From Fluviicoccus keumensis (lineage in GTDB: Bacteria > Pseudomonadota > Gammaproteobacteria > Pseudomonadales > Moraxellaceae): a stretch of 64,000 nt of DNA. Under the pieces are notes generated by a model that searched no databases, had not been told where the DNA came from, and saw only the letters and a list, made by a program, of their open reading frames with translations. The translations under genes and the position numbers were made by a program. How positions within the stretch are numbered: position 1 is the stretch's first letter; each line of letters begins with the position of its first letter. Location: contig NZ_SHKX01000013.1 of NCBI RefSeq assembly GCF_004217445.1, forward strand, positions 248,001 through 312,000, read 5' to 3'. Positions 39,605 through 48,048 of the stretch are shown one piece after another.

Positions 39605-40729
39605 CTACTGCACCATCAATTCGGCATGCAAAGCGCCGGCCTGGCTGATCGCCTGCAATACAGAGATCACGTCACGTGGGCCGAGATGGATGCGGTACAT
39701 GGCCTGCACCAGATCCCCGACAGTCGTTCCTTCCTGCATCTTCAAGGCTCCTGTCGCCGGCTCGGTCACGGACAGTCGGGTATCCGGAACCGTCACTGTC
39801 CTGACCCCGGCCCCGGGCTTTACCGTCCAGTCAGGTTGGGACACCTGGTAGCGGGTGCTGATTTCCAGATTGAGATTGCCCTGCGTTATCGTGACCTCGC
39901 CTATACGGACGTTTCCCCCCGAGACCACCGTGCCGGTCTTTTCATTGACAATCACCCGGGCCACATGATCTGGCGCAACCCTGACATTTTCGATGCCCGC
40001 GATCAACTGTGGAACCGAGGCAGTACTGCTCACCGGTACTTCAATCCGGGCCGCGTGCGCGATCCTGACACCCTGGATCCCCAGATCGCGTTCCAGCGCC
40101 TCCGCTACCCGCTTAGCCGTCGTAAAGTCCGGCTCGTTCAGGATCAGGACCACCTGCCCGGACTTTTCCTGCTCTCCTTGCGGATCAGGATGACGCTCCA
40201 CGGTGGCTCCCCGGGGTATCCGCCCTGCTGTGGGATGGTTCTTGCGCAGGCTGTTTTCGTTCGACTCGAAGTCATAACCGCCCACCGCCAGGGAGCCCTG
40301 AGCCAGGGCATAGATTTTCTGGTCCGGTCCATACAGGGGTGTCATCAGCAAGGCGCCGCCCAACAGACTGCGGGCATCCCCCAGGGAAGCAACCTCAACA
40401 TCCAGGCTGTCTCCGGTTTCACCGTAGGCGCTAAGGCGTGACGTCACCATGACTGCCGCGGAATTGCGGGCATTCAGATCCGACTCAGACAGGCTGACAT
40501 GAAAATTCTTGAGCACATTGACCATGGACTGCCGGGTCAACCGGTTCTTGTCCGAATCCCCGCTGCCGGCCAAGCCAACCACCAGACCATATCCCACCAA
40601 GGGGAAATCACGGACTCCCTGGATCCGGGCGATTTCCTTGATGCGGACACCCGATTCCGTGCCCACCCATGCCAATGATCCCTGAGCCATCGTCAACAGG
40701 GTGCACACCACCAATAGCTGGCGCTTCAT
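39605..40729 (-). CDS. flgI: P-ring protein FlgI
   Basis: Start taken at 40729 (MKRQLLVVC), which overlaps the flgH stop by 4 bp; an ATG five codons earlier is possible. The 374-residue product has a Sec signal peptide (LLVVCTLLTMAQGSLA) and the conserved FlgI blocks RIKEIARIQGVRDFPLVGYG, LLMTPLYGPDQKIYALAQG, VARVIVNEKTGTVVSGG and VGDLVQAMYRIHLGPRDVIS. FlgI forms the periplasmic P-ring bushing around the distal rod. Its presence shows that the apparatus is built to cross the peptidoglycan. Confidence 0.96.
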   Translation of the reverse strand: MKRQLLVVCTLLTMAQGSLAWVGTESGVRIKEIARIQGVRDFPLVGYGLVVGLAGSGDSDKNRLTRQSMVNVLKNFHVSLSESDLNARNSAAVMVTSRLSAYGETGDSLDVEVASLGDARSLLGGALLMTPLYGPDQKIYALAQGSLAVGGYDFESNENSLRKNHPTAGRIPRGATVERHPDPQGEQEKSGQVVLILNEPDFTTAKRVAEALERDLGIQGVRIAHAARIEVPVSSTASVPQLIAGIENVRVAPDHVARVIVNEKTGTVVSGGNVRIGEVTITQGNLNLEISTRYQVSQPDWTVKPGAGVRTVTVPDTRLSVTEPATGALKMQEGTTVGDLVQAMYRIHLGPRDVISVLQAISQAGALHAELMVQ

Positions 40730-41310
40730 AGAATCCTCAGCCATTTGAAAAAGCGGTAGAGCACGTTCTGCTTCTGCGCATCCGCCACCACGCCATCCCC
40801 CTTGATATCGATCACGGCATCAGCCAACCGGTACGAAAAGACGGCATTCTCGTAACTGATATCGTCCGACCGGACCAGCCCGGCAATACGGATGACCTGA
40901 CGCTCATCATTAACGGTCAGGGCTTGCTGGCCTGCAACACGGAATACCCCGTCCGGCAGCATCTCGGTGATGCGGACAGAAACATTGGCCCGGACCAGAC
41001 CCCGGCGGCTGGTCTGACCGTTTCCTGCCGTATCACCACGAACACCCGCCGAAACCGTGTCGGTCCCGGTCTGCCCGCCGCCCGAGAATGCTGAAAAAGA
41101 GGTATTGCTGTTGGCTCCCGTTCCCGCAGCCGACTCTGCCGATGTCGACTCCACGACCAGCACGGTCAGGATATCGCCGACGTGGTACGCATGGCGGTCA
41201 CTGGTGAGACCCCGATAACTATCCGGATTGATCAGCGAAACATCGCCCGCCCCCGCCAGGCCGGCCAGACCCAGCACCAGCAGCAGCCCCTTCACCCACT
41301 TACGGTTCAA
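40726..41310 (-). CDS. flgH: L-ring protein FlgH, without lipobox
   Basis: The 194-residue protein has a signal peptide (KGLLLVLGLAGLAGAGD) and the FlgH core: YHVGDILTVLVVESTSAESA, NVSVRITEMLPDGVFRVAGQ, RQVIRIAGLVRSDDISYENA and the end FKWLRIL. FlgH is normally an outer-membrane lipoprotein, but no cysteine follows this signal sequence, so it cannot be lipidated in the usual way. It overlaps flgA by 11 bp. It would form the L-ring in the outer membrane. Confidence 0.93.
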   Translation of the reverse strand: MNRKWVKGLLLVLGLAGLAGAGDVSLINPDSYRGLTSDRHAYHVGDILTVLVVESTSAESAAGTGANSNTSFSAFSGGGQTGTDTVSAGVRGDTAGNGQTSRRGLVRANVSVRITEMLPDGVFRVAGQQALTVNDERQVIRIAGLVRSDDISYENAVFSYRLADAVIDIKGDGVVADAQKQNVLYRFFKWLRIL

Positions 41311-42001
41311 TTAGCACCTCCCCTTTTCCGCTGACCACGGCCATGGAACTGGCCGTCGCCCCTTCAATCATTACCGGCACCGTCTCTCCGGGCTGGCCAC
41401 TTTGCAGTGCCTTACCCCGGACGCGCAGCCGCAGTCCATCCGCTTTGACAACCACATTGACCTCCCGGTTACGGAAGACAAAAGGCTCCGGTTGCAAATG
41501 GCTGACAAGCACCGGCTGTCCCCGGTCTACCGGCTTGGCAAGCCACAGGCTGGCGAAGGAAGCGCTATCACCGACCAGCTCCCGGACCGGGTAGGTCAAG
41601 GCCGCCAGGTCACGCGTCTGCTTTTCCGGTTTCGCCACGGCCAGTGGCTCGTCCACGCCTGTTGCTTGTCCGTACACCCAGACCGGCCTGTACAACGACA
41701 GCCGGAACCACACGGCCCTGCTGATTTCGTGACCGCTCACGCAGTCGATGCCCGTCAACCCCACCGGTAACCGGCTGCGGACATGGTTCTCCGGAAAGTC
41801 CGCACGCTGAAACATCAGCGACGGCCAGGGTGACACCGGGGCCCATGTTACCTGCTCGAAGGGGCCTTCCGGCCAAGCCTGAGCGGCGTCCGCCAGTCGG
41901 GCCTCCACCTCCTCAGCGGTTGAGGGCTTGCAAGGCGGCTTTTCATCCGCCAGCGCCATACCGGCAAGGAGACAGCAGGCCGACCACCCGGCTAAACGCA
42001 T
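41300..42001 (-). CDS. flgA: P-ring assembly chaperone FlgA
   Basis: The 233-residue periplasmic protein has a short signal peptide (ACCLLAGMALA) and a C-terminal SAF-like domain (AVAKPEKQTRDLAAL, GQPVLVSHLQPEP and GETVPVMIEGATASSMAVVSG). This is the FlgA layout. FlgA helps FlgI assemble the P-ring. Its start overlaps the flgG stop by one base. Confidence 0.92.
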   Translation of the reverse strand: MRLAGWSACCLLAGMALADEKPPCKPSTAEEVEARLADAAQAWPEGPFEQVTWAPVSPWPSLMFQRADFPENHVRSRLPVGLTGIDCVSGHEISRAVWFRLSLYRPVWVYGQATGVDEPLAVAKPEKQTRDLAALTYPVRELVGDSASFASLWLAKPVDRGQPVLVSHLQPEPFVFRNREVNVVVKADGLRLRVRGKALQSGQPGETVPVMIEGATASSMAVVSGKGEVLIEP

Positions 42002-42777
42002 CAGCGCCTCAGGTTATTCAAGGTTTCAAGAATCTGGTCACTGGCCTGCAGCAGACGGGCATTCAACTGATACGCACGCTGGGCCATGACCAGGCTGGTC
42101 ATTTCTTCGACCAGATTGACATTCGACAGCTCCAGATGCCCCTGCAGCAAGGTGCCGGTGCCATTGCTACCGGGAAGCGCATAAACCGGTTCACCGCTGT
42201 CGCCGCTCTTCATCAAGAGCCCGTTACCTGAGCGCTGCAATCCTTCAGGATTATCGAACCGGGCCAACCGGATCTGCCCCAGGTCGGTACTTTCCACCGC
42301 ACCGGCAATCCGTGCCCTGACATGCCCGTCCGGAGAAATCCGGACATCCTCGGCATCAGGCGGGATACTGATGTCACCACTCAGTTCAAGTCCGTCTATG
42401 GTGACCATCCGTCCATCCTGATCGCGATGTAACCGGCCCGCCCGGGTATACGCCAACTCCCCGCCCGGCAACAAGACTTCCAGGAATCCTCCACCCTGAA
42501 TGGCAACATCCAAGGGACTCCCGGTCTGACTAATTGCCCCCCCTTCCAGACTGATACCCGACCGGGCCATGACAACTCCGGCACCCGCCGGAGCGTGGGC
42601 CGTATTGCCCTGCTGCATCTCCTGAGCGTTCACGGTTTGCTGGACCAGATCCTGGAAAGCTACCCGCGACTTCTTGAACCCAGGAGTCTGCATATTGGCG
42701 ATATTGTTGGAAATTGAGTCGATCCAGGCCTGGTTGGCCTCAAGGCCCGAACCGGCAATGGTCAGCGCATCAATCAT
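42001..42777 (-). CDS. flgG: Distal rod protein FlgG
   Basis: The 258-residue protein begins with the rod signature (SGLEANQAWIDSISNNIANM, then QTPGFKKSR). It has AIQGGGFLEVLLPGGELAYTRAG in the middle and ends with VEEMTSLVMAQRAYQLNARL plus a terminal heptad helix. The length is that of FlgG (about 260). It would make the distal rod that passes through the P- and L-rings. It follows flgF by 12 bp. Confidence 0.95.
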   Translation of the reverse strand: MIDALTIAGSGLEANQAWIDSISNNIANMQTPGFKKSRVAFQDLVQQTVNAQEMQQGNTAHAPAGAGVVMARSGISLEGGAISQTGSPLDVAIQGGGFLEVLLPGGELAYTRAGRLHRDQDGRMVTIDGLELSGDISIPPDAEDVRISPDGHVRARIAGAVESTDLGQIRLARFDNPEGLQRSGNGLLMKSGDSGEPVYALPGSNGTGTLLQGHLELSNVNLVEEMTSLVMAQRAYQLNARLLQASDQILETLNNLRR

Positions 42778-42789
42778 GTGATTCCTCCG

Positions 42790-43512
42790 TCATTCTTTGC
42801 CTATCTGGTTAATGCCACTGTTCAGGATGGCGTCATACGACTGCAGCGCCCGCTGCACACTCTCAATGTGACGGGTCTTTTCCAGCAGGCGAACCATGTC
42901 CGTGCTGACACTGACATTGGACCCCTCCAGCATGCCTTGATGAATTCCTTCGGCCGCCATCCAGGCGGGCGCCGCCGGTAACCGGTAGAGGCCATTGCCG
43001 TTACCGACCAACTGCCGTGCATCTTCCACCCGGGCCATGCGAATACGCCCCGTTTCCTGGCCATGAACGATCAGCCGGCCATCCGTCGTGATCTGAAAGC
43101 CCGAGGTCCCCGGCCTTAATGGCCCCTCCTCTCCCATGACCGCCAAGCCATCCCGGGTCTGCAAAAAACCGTTTGCATCAATCCGGAACCGCCCATCACG
43201 GGTAAGCCACTGCTGCCCTCCCCCCGACACCACGAACCAGCCCTTTCCGCTGGCTGCCAGATCGGTATCCTGACCGGTCACCTTTAAGACTCCGTCCGTC
43301 AGGTCGATGTAGCCCGCGTCACTTGCCCCCCACTCCTGGATTACCTGCGCGCCCGAGGATGCATCGTTACCCGTGGCCGTCAGCAACCGGCTGAAGTCGA
43401 TGCGAGCCTTATAACCCGCCGTGGCGACATTGGCGGCGTTCTGGGCAATGCGGGCGACGCTGTCAACCTCGCGCTGCATCACATCCGCCAGTTGCATGAT
43501 CACATCGCTCAT
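42790..43512 (-). CDS. flgF: Proximal rod protein FlgF
   Basis: Start taken at 43512 (MSDVIMQLADVMQREVDSVA), overlapping the flhA stop by 4 bp; an upstream in-frame extension lies within flhA and is rejected. The 240-residue product has rod-protein ends (ARIAQNAANVATAGYKARID; MVRLLEKTRHIESVQRALQS) and AASGKGWFVVSGGGQQWLTRDGRF in the middle. Size and order (flgF before flgG) fit FlgF. Confidence 0.9.
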   Translation of the reverse strand: MSDVIMQLADVMQREVDSVARIAQNAANVATAGYKARIDFSRLLTATGNDASSGAQVIQEWGASDAGYIDLTDGVLKVTGQDTDLAASGKGWFVVSGGGQQWLTRDGRFRIDANGFLQTRDGLAVMGEEGPLRPGTSGFQITTDGRLIVHGQETGRIRMARVEDARQLVGNGNGLYRLPAAPAWMAAEGIHQGMLEGSNVSVSTDMVRLLEKTRHIESVQRALQSYDAILNSGINQIGKE

Positions 43513-45575
43513 GCTCCCTCCATACCGGTAAAGCCCGGCAGCTCCACAATGCCTGATGAAGTGATGCGCGCATGATGACCAATCTCGGTCACCGCCAGTA
43601 CGGCAAGGTGCGGAACCGCCCGCTGCACCAGCGAGCGCAGCACACGGCGCAGGGACGGGGCGCACAACAACACGGGATGCCTGTTCTGCCCCAACTCCTG
43701 CTCGGCCTTACGGGCCAGCGCCGTGAGGAAACGTTCCAGTTCCCCGGCAGGCAAGATCGCCCCCACTCCTTCCTTGCGGCTAGTCGCCAGCATGTAGCCC
43801 TCAAGCTGCGGAGCCAGGGTAAGCACATGCAGCTCCCCCCGGTCATCCACAAAACGCTCGTAAAGACCGGCCCCTAACCGCTCCCTGACTCTCTCGGCCA
43901 GCTCCTCGGGATTCTTCTGGGTGCGGCCGGCATCCACCAGCACATCCAGGATCAGGGAAAGGTTCTTGATCGGCACCTGTTCCCTCAGCAAGTTCTGCAA
44001 AACACGCTGTATGTCCGAATAACTGAGGATTTGGGGAACCAGCTCATCCAGCAATGAGCCCAAGGCAGATCGCTTACGTTCCACCAGGTTTTCGGTTTCC
44101 GCCCGGGTCATGAAATCCGGCGCGAATTTCCGGGAAATCTCGGACAAGTGAGTCAGTAACACGGTCTCCGGATCCACCAGGGTGTAGCCTGCCGATTTGG
44201 CCTGATTGCGAATTCCCGGCTCTATCCACCGGGCACTCAACCCATACGTGGGTTCACGGGTTTCAATACCGGCCAACTCCATACGGTCACCACCCGGATT
44301 GATGGCCAGTATCCGGTCAAGCATCAGTTCGCCAGAGGCTATCACCGCACCATGAATGGCGATCTGATAGCTGTTTCCACCCAGTTTCTTTTCGAGCCGG
44401 ACATGCAGGGTAGGCAAGGCAAAGCCATAATCCTTGGCAAACTGCTTGCGAAGATTGTCAATCCGGGATTCCAGGACACTGGCCGCTGCCAGGAATTCCG
44501 AAGCCAGTGATGCCCCTAATCTCAGCTCGAACGACTGAATTTCCATGGCTTCGTAAACTGCCTTGTCCCCCGCCGGACTTCCTTTGTCCTCTTTCTCCTC
44601 AGAACGTCTGTCTTTTTTCAGCCGCCTCAGGGACAACCAGGCCAAACCGGAAAAAAAGCAGAACAGGATCAGCAACGGCGCCACGGGCAGACCGGGCAAT
44701 ACCATCAGGATCGCGGTAATCAGGGCGATCATCACCAGGATTTTCGGATGACTCGAAACCTGGCGCGCCACTTCCTGTCCCAGTTTGGCATCGGTGGCCG
44801 CCCGGGTAATGATAATACCTGCCGCTACCGAAATGATCAGGGAGGGAATCTGGGTGACAATACCGTCGCCTACCGTCAGCAACGTATAATGATGCAGCGT
44901 ATCAGCCCAACTCATGCCTTTTTGCAACATACCGACCGATATTCCGCCAATAATATTGATCAGAATGATGATGATTCCGGCAATTGCATCACCCTTGACG
45001 AATTTGGATGCCCCATCCATGGCGCCATAGAAACTGGACTCCCGTTCAAGCTGGGAACGGCGGCGCTTGGCTTCGTCCTGATCGATAATGCCCATATTGA
45101 GATCGGCATCGATACTCATTTGCTTGCCCGGCAAGGAATCCAGCGTGAAGCGCGCTGCCACTTCCGCCACGCGCTGGGCACCGTTCGTAACGACCACGTA
45201 TTGCACAACTATCAGGATCAGGAATACGACAAAGCCGATGACATAATTCCCGCCAACCACATGTGCCCCGATGGCATTAATGACCTTGCCGGGATTACCG
45301 CTATCCAGAATCAGCCGGGTTGCTGAAATATTCAACGCCAGGCGAAAAAGCGTGGTAATCAGCAGCAATGAGGGAAACGTTGAAAAGCTCAGAGGCTTCT
45401 CGGTATAGAACGTCACCAGCAGGATTAACAAAGCAACCGTACAATTTGCCAGCAACAGGAAGTCAAGCACACCGGGCGATATGGGGGTGAAAAGCACCAA
45501 CAAGATGCCTATCATGCCCACGGCCAGAAGCAGGTCGTTGAACTCGGACAGGAGCAAGGATTTGAATGACTTCAT
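43509..45575 (-). CDS. flhA: Flagellar-type export gate protein FlhA
   Basis: The 688-residue protein has about eight N-terminal membrane helices and the FHIPEP-family signature stretches (TRLILDSGNPGKVINAIGAH, FVVFLILIVVQYVVVTNGAQ, RVAEVAARFTLDSLPGKQMS, then IDADLNMGIIDQDEAKRRR). The large C-terminal cytoplasmic domain (about 350-688) docks chaperone-substrate complexes. FlhA (SctV) conducts protons and forms the nonameric entry ring of the export gate. It overlaps both flhB and flgF as ATGA. Confidence 0.97.
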   Translation of the reverse strand: MKSFKSLLLSEFNDLLLAVGMIGILLVLFTPISPGVLDFLLLANCTVALLILLVTFYTEKPLSFSTFPSLLLITTLFRLALNISATRLILDSGNPGKVINAIGAHVVGGNYVIGFVVFLILIVVQYVVVTNGAQRVAEVAARFTLDSLPGKQMSIDADLNMGIIDQDEAKRRRSQLERESSFYGAMDGASKFVKGDAIAGIIIILINIIGGISVGMLQKGMSWADTLHHYTLLTVGDGIVTQIPSLIISVAAGIIITRAATDAKLGQEVARQVSSHPKILVMIALITAILMVLPGLPVAPLLILFCFFSGLAWLSLRRLKKDRRSEEKEDKGSPAGDKAVYEAMEIQSFELRLGASLASEFLAAASVLESRIDNLRKQFAKDYGFALPTLHVRLEKKLGGNSYQIAIHGAVIASGELMLDRILAINPGGDRMELAGIETREPTYGLSARWIEPGIRNQAKSAGYTLVDPETVLLTHLSEISRKFAPDFMTRAETENLVERKRSALGSLLDELVPQILSYSDIQRVLQNLLREQVPIKNLSLILDVLVDAGRTQKNPEELAERVRERLGAGLYERFVDDRGELHVLTLAPQLEGYMLATSRKEGVGAILPAGELERFLTALARKAEQELGQNRHPVLLCAPSLRRVLRSLVQRAVPHLAVLAVTEIGHHARITSSGIVELPGFTGMEGA

Positions 45576-46636
45576 CAGGGTAAAACCTTGTTTCCCGGCA
45601 AACTGATAATCCAGCGGTACACTTCAGCCACCTGCCTCTGCGTCTCCGGTGGAATCTCGCTTTCCAGGCGAAGAGATGCCAGGCTGCGTGCCAATGGAGG
45701 GCGACGAATTATAGGAACACCGTTATTGCGCGCCACTTGAAAAATCATCCTGGCCATGAAACCGCGCCCTGAGGCAATAATGACCGGAGCCTGCATGGTC
45801 AACGGCCGGTACTGGAGTGCAATGGCAACATGCGTGGGGTTGGAAAGGATCACGTCTGCATCCTTGACCTTGCGCAATGAGGCAAGCTTCCTTAACAGTT
45901 CCTGCTGAATGCGGCGGCGTTTATTTTTGATTTCGGGGTCGCCTTCCCTTCGCTTGTATTCATCCTTGACCTCACGGCGGCTCATCCTCATTTGACGTGC
46001 AAACTCCTTTCGAGAGTACCACATATCAAACAAGGCGGACAGCAACATGACCATAGCCAAGGCAAAGCCCACAACCAGGAATTGCCGCTTCATTTCAACC
46101 GGCAGACGCTGCACCTCGAGGCCCGTCGCAGACAGCAGCCGGCCCACCCCAAGCTCAACCAGTTTGAATAGCACCAGGCCGGAGATGAACAGCTTGACCA
46201 GCAGTTTCAGCAGTTCCACGATCATCCGCCGCGAAAACAGCTTCTTTAACCCGGCTACCGGATCCAGCCGCCGGAAATCGGGCTTGACGGCCGTCAGGGA
46301 AAAGACCGGCCCCTTGAAAACCAGGTTCATGAGAATGACTACCAGGATCAAGCCCAGGAACAGGGGAAGCAACTGATGCACCAGGGCCTGCAGGCCGGGG
46401 GCAGCCATGGCCGTAACGCCCGATGCAGCAATGCGATCCGCATTTCCAATCCAGCTACGGGTCAGGTCCCCGATAAAACGCGCCACGTCGCCAGAAAGCA
46501 CCGCAACCATCAACAGAAAGGTCAAAACGACTACGAGCGAAACCAGCTCCTGGCTATGGGGAACCTGTCCTTTTTTTCGGGCCTCATCCAGCTTGTACTG
46601 GCTGGCCTCTTCTGTTTTTTCCTGACCATCATTCAT
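45575..46636 (-). CDS. flhB: Export switch protein FlhB with intact NPTH
   Basis: Start taken at 46636 (MNDGQEKTEEASQYKLDEAR), giving an ATGA overlap with fliR; a longer frame overlaps fliR by almost 200 bp and is rejected. The 353-residue protein has four membrane helices and a cytoplasmic domain with the self-cleaving NPTH motif at residues 266-269. FlhB cleavage allows the switch from rod/hook to late substrates under FliK control. The intact motif implies that the switch is still under selection. Confidence 0.96.
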   Translation of the reverse strand: MNDGQEKTEEASQYKLDEARKKGQVPHSQELVSLVVVLTFLLMVAVLSGDVARFIGDLTRSWIGNADRIAASGVTAMAAPGLQALVHQLLPLFLGLILVVILMNLVFKGPVFSLTAVKPDFRRLDPVAGLKKLFSRRMIVELLKLLVKLFISGLVLFKLVELGVGRLLSATGLEVQRLPVEMKRQFLVVGFALAMVMLLSALFDMWYSRKEFARQMRMSRREVKDEYKRREGDPEIKNKRRRIQQELLRKLASLRKVKDADVILSNPTHVAIALQYRPLTMQAPVIIASGRGFMARMIFQVARNNGVPIIRRPPLARSLASLRLESEIPPETQRQVAEVYRWIISLPGNKVLP

Positions 46637-47376
46637 GGATAGCCCCCAGCCAGACCGATCGGCCGCAGCGCCTCCGAGAACATCCGGACCAAGCCCTCGG
46701 ACATCATCGGTAATGTCAGGATCAGCAGGAATCCTCCCATTACGATCTTGACCGGAAGGGCCACGAAGTAAATGTTGGCCTGGGGCATGGAACGCGACAG
46801 GAAGGCAAAGGCGATATCCGTCAGCCAAAGCCCCAGAAAGACCGGAAACACCATCACGAAAGCGATCATCAACTGCCGTGACAAGATGCCCGCCATCACC
46901 ATGGCATCAAACCGCTCCCAGAGCGACACTCCGGGCGGAAGCAAGTGAAACCAGACCGCTGCACCCTTAAGGAGTTGGAGATGAAGATCCCGGGACAAAA
47001 GCAGCAAACCGAACAACATGATCAGCAACGACGACAATAGGCCACCGGCATGATCCCCGGCCGGATCAAAAATATTCGCCGCCGTGAACCCCATCTGGGT
47101 ATCCAGTAATTTTCCGACCATATCCAGGGCGGCAACGATCGCATGAAAACCAAAAGCGAAGATGACTCCCAGGAATATCTCGTTGCCAGCATGAGACCAA
47201 AGATCGGACAAGGCGACCTGGGCGGTTGCAGAAGACGACAGCACGGTTGCCAGACAGAAACAGAGCACGACCCTGACCATCAGCGGTGCCTTATTGAACG
47301 GAAAGACAGGCGCTACCACCAGCAACGGCAGTAACCTGAATCCGATCAACAAGACCGAGGCCAATAAACTTTCCAT
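46633..47376 (-). CDS. fliR: Flagellar-type export gate protein FliR
   Basis: The 247-residue integral membrane protein has about six hydrophobic segments, with the family's LLIGFRLLPLLVVAPVFPFNKAP start, the VAALDMVGKLLDTQMGFTAA block and LPVKIVMGGFLLILTLPMM. FliR (SctT) joins FliP and FliQ in the helical export gate. It begins 20 bp after fliQ. Confidence 0.95.
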   Translation of the reverse strand: MESLLASVLLIGFRLLPLLVVAPVFPFNKAPLMVRVVLCFCLATVLSSSATAQVALSDLWSHAGNEIFLGVIFAFGFHAIVAALDMVGKLLDTQMGFTAANIFDPAGDHAGGLLSSLLIMLFGLLLLSRDLHLQLLKGAAVWFHLLPPGVSLWERFDAMVMAGILSRQLMIAFVMVFPVFLGLWLTDIAFAFLSRSMPQANIYFVALPVKIVMGGFLLILTLPMMSEGLVRMFSEALRPIGLAGGYP

Positions 47377-47396
47377 GGTGCCCGCCTTGGCCGCTC

Positions 47397-47660
47397 CTAT
47401 CGACTGATGGAAATTTCGATGATTTCCAAGGCAAATGCCTTGAGGGTTCCCAACATCCAGTCTCCCAGCACGATCAGGATCAGCACAGCAACCGCAAGCT
47501 TGGGAATGAATGTCAGTGTCATTTCCTGAATCTGAGTAGCAACTTGAAAAATGCTGACAAGCAAGCCGATGATCAGAACAGCCAACAAGATGGGAGCCGC
47601 AAGCTTGGCAGCTGTGACCAACGTTAAGAAGAGGATATGCAGGACTTGATCTTGTGTCAT
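47397..47660 (-). CDS. fliQ: Flagellar-type export gate protein FliQ
   Basis: The 87-residue protein consists of two membrane helices with the FliQ core (LAAPILLAVLIIGLLVSIFQ, then VATQIQEMTLTFIPKLAVAV). It is the first gene of the continuous minus-strand operon that runs to the sigma factor at 28902. fliP, normally its upstream neighbour, is at the far end of the operon. Confidence 0.95.
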   Translation of the reverse strand: MTQDQVLHILFLTLVTAAKLAAPILLAVLIIGLLVSIFQVATQIQEMTLTFIPKLAVAVLILIVLGDWMLGTLKAFALEIIEISISR

Positions 47661-48048
47661 AGGGTATCTGACAGGAAGGTCAACGAGGTACTATGGAAAA
47701 TCGTCCCTTGAAAACACTATCCTATTTTAGTATTGATAATGGCCTTCATTATGCATGGATTTTTGTCTGGATGCAGCCGGCCGCCTGAACATCTTTGACA
47801 ACCCTTTCAAACTCTGGAGGAGCGCATAGTCTGCGCTGTACCAAGTATCTCCGGTGAGAGCACATTGTCTGTAGCATACTAAGTCAAACCAATCCTTAGC
47901 ATTCTGCGCAAGCTGCACCTGACCAGCCGGGTGCAGGCGGCGCAGGGGAAGGGGAGGTTTGAGGGGGCGGCGCAATCACACAGAAATTTGCTTCAGACTC
48001 ATCAATCCGGCGCAATTTTATTGCGCCCTACGCGGGCTGGAAAATTCA
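47661..48048. other. Intergenic region upstream of the fliQ operon
   Basis: This gap separates the divergent fliQ operon and the HEAT-like pseudogene. An open frame on the minus strand (47727-47975) resembles no family I know and is probably spurious. AT-rich sequence near 47690-47750 is the likely promoter zone for the operon, but no convincing sigma-70, sigma-54 or sigma-28 box could be assigned by eye. The right part holds the small hairpin at 48009-48027. Confidence 0.5.
48009..48027. repeat. Short hairpin repeat (GGCGCAA-5-TTGCGCC)
   Basis: A perfect 7-bp stem with loop TTTTA lies about 20 bp before the ATG of the HEAT-like gene, followed by CTACGCG. Sequences of this type recur between genes in many proteobacterial genomes as small dispersed repeats. 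It is not followed by a T-run on either strand, so it is not a clear terminator. Confidence 0.6.

Noticed and set aside
28902..47660. Classical virulence injectisome (non-flagellar T3SS)
   Set aside because: Rod, hook, P-ring, L-ring and FliO genes are flagellar; no secretin, needle or translocon gene is present. Only the two-SPOA protein is injectisome-like.
47727..47975. Minus-strand open frame of 82 codons upstream of fliQ
   Set aside because: No recognisable family, composition unlike the operon genes, and it lies in the probable promoter region.
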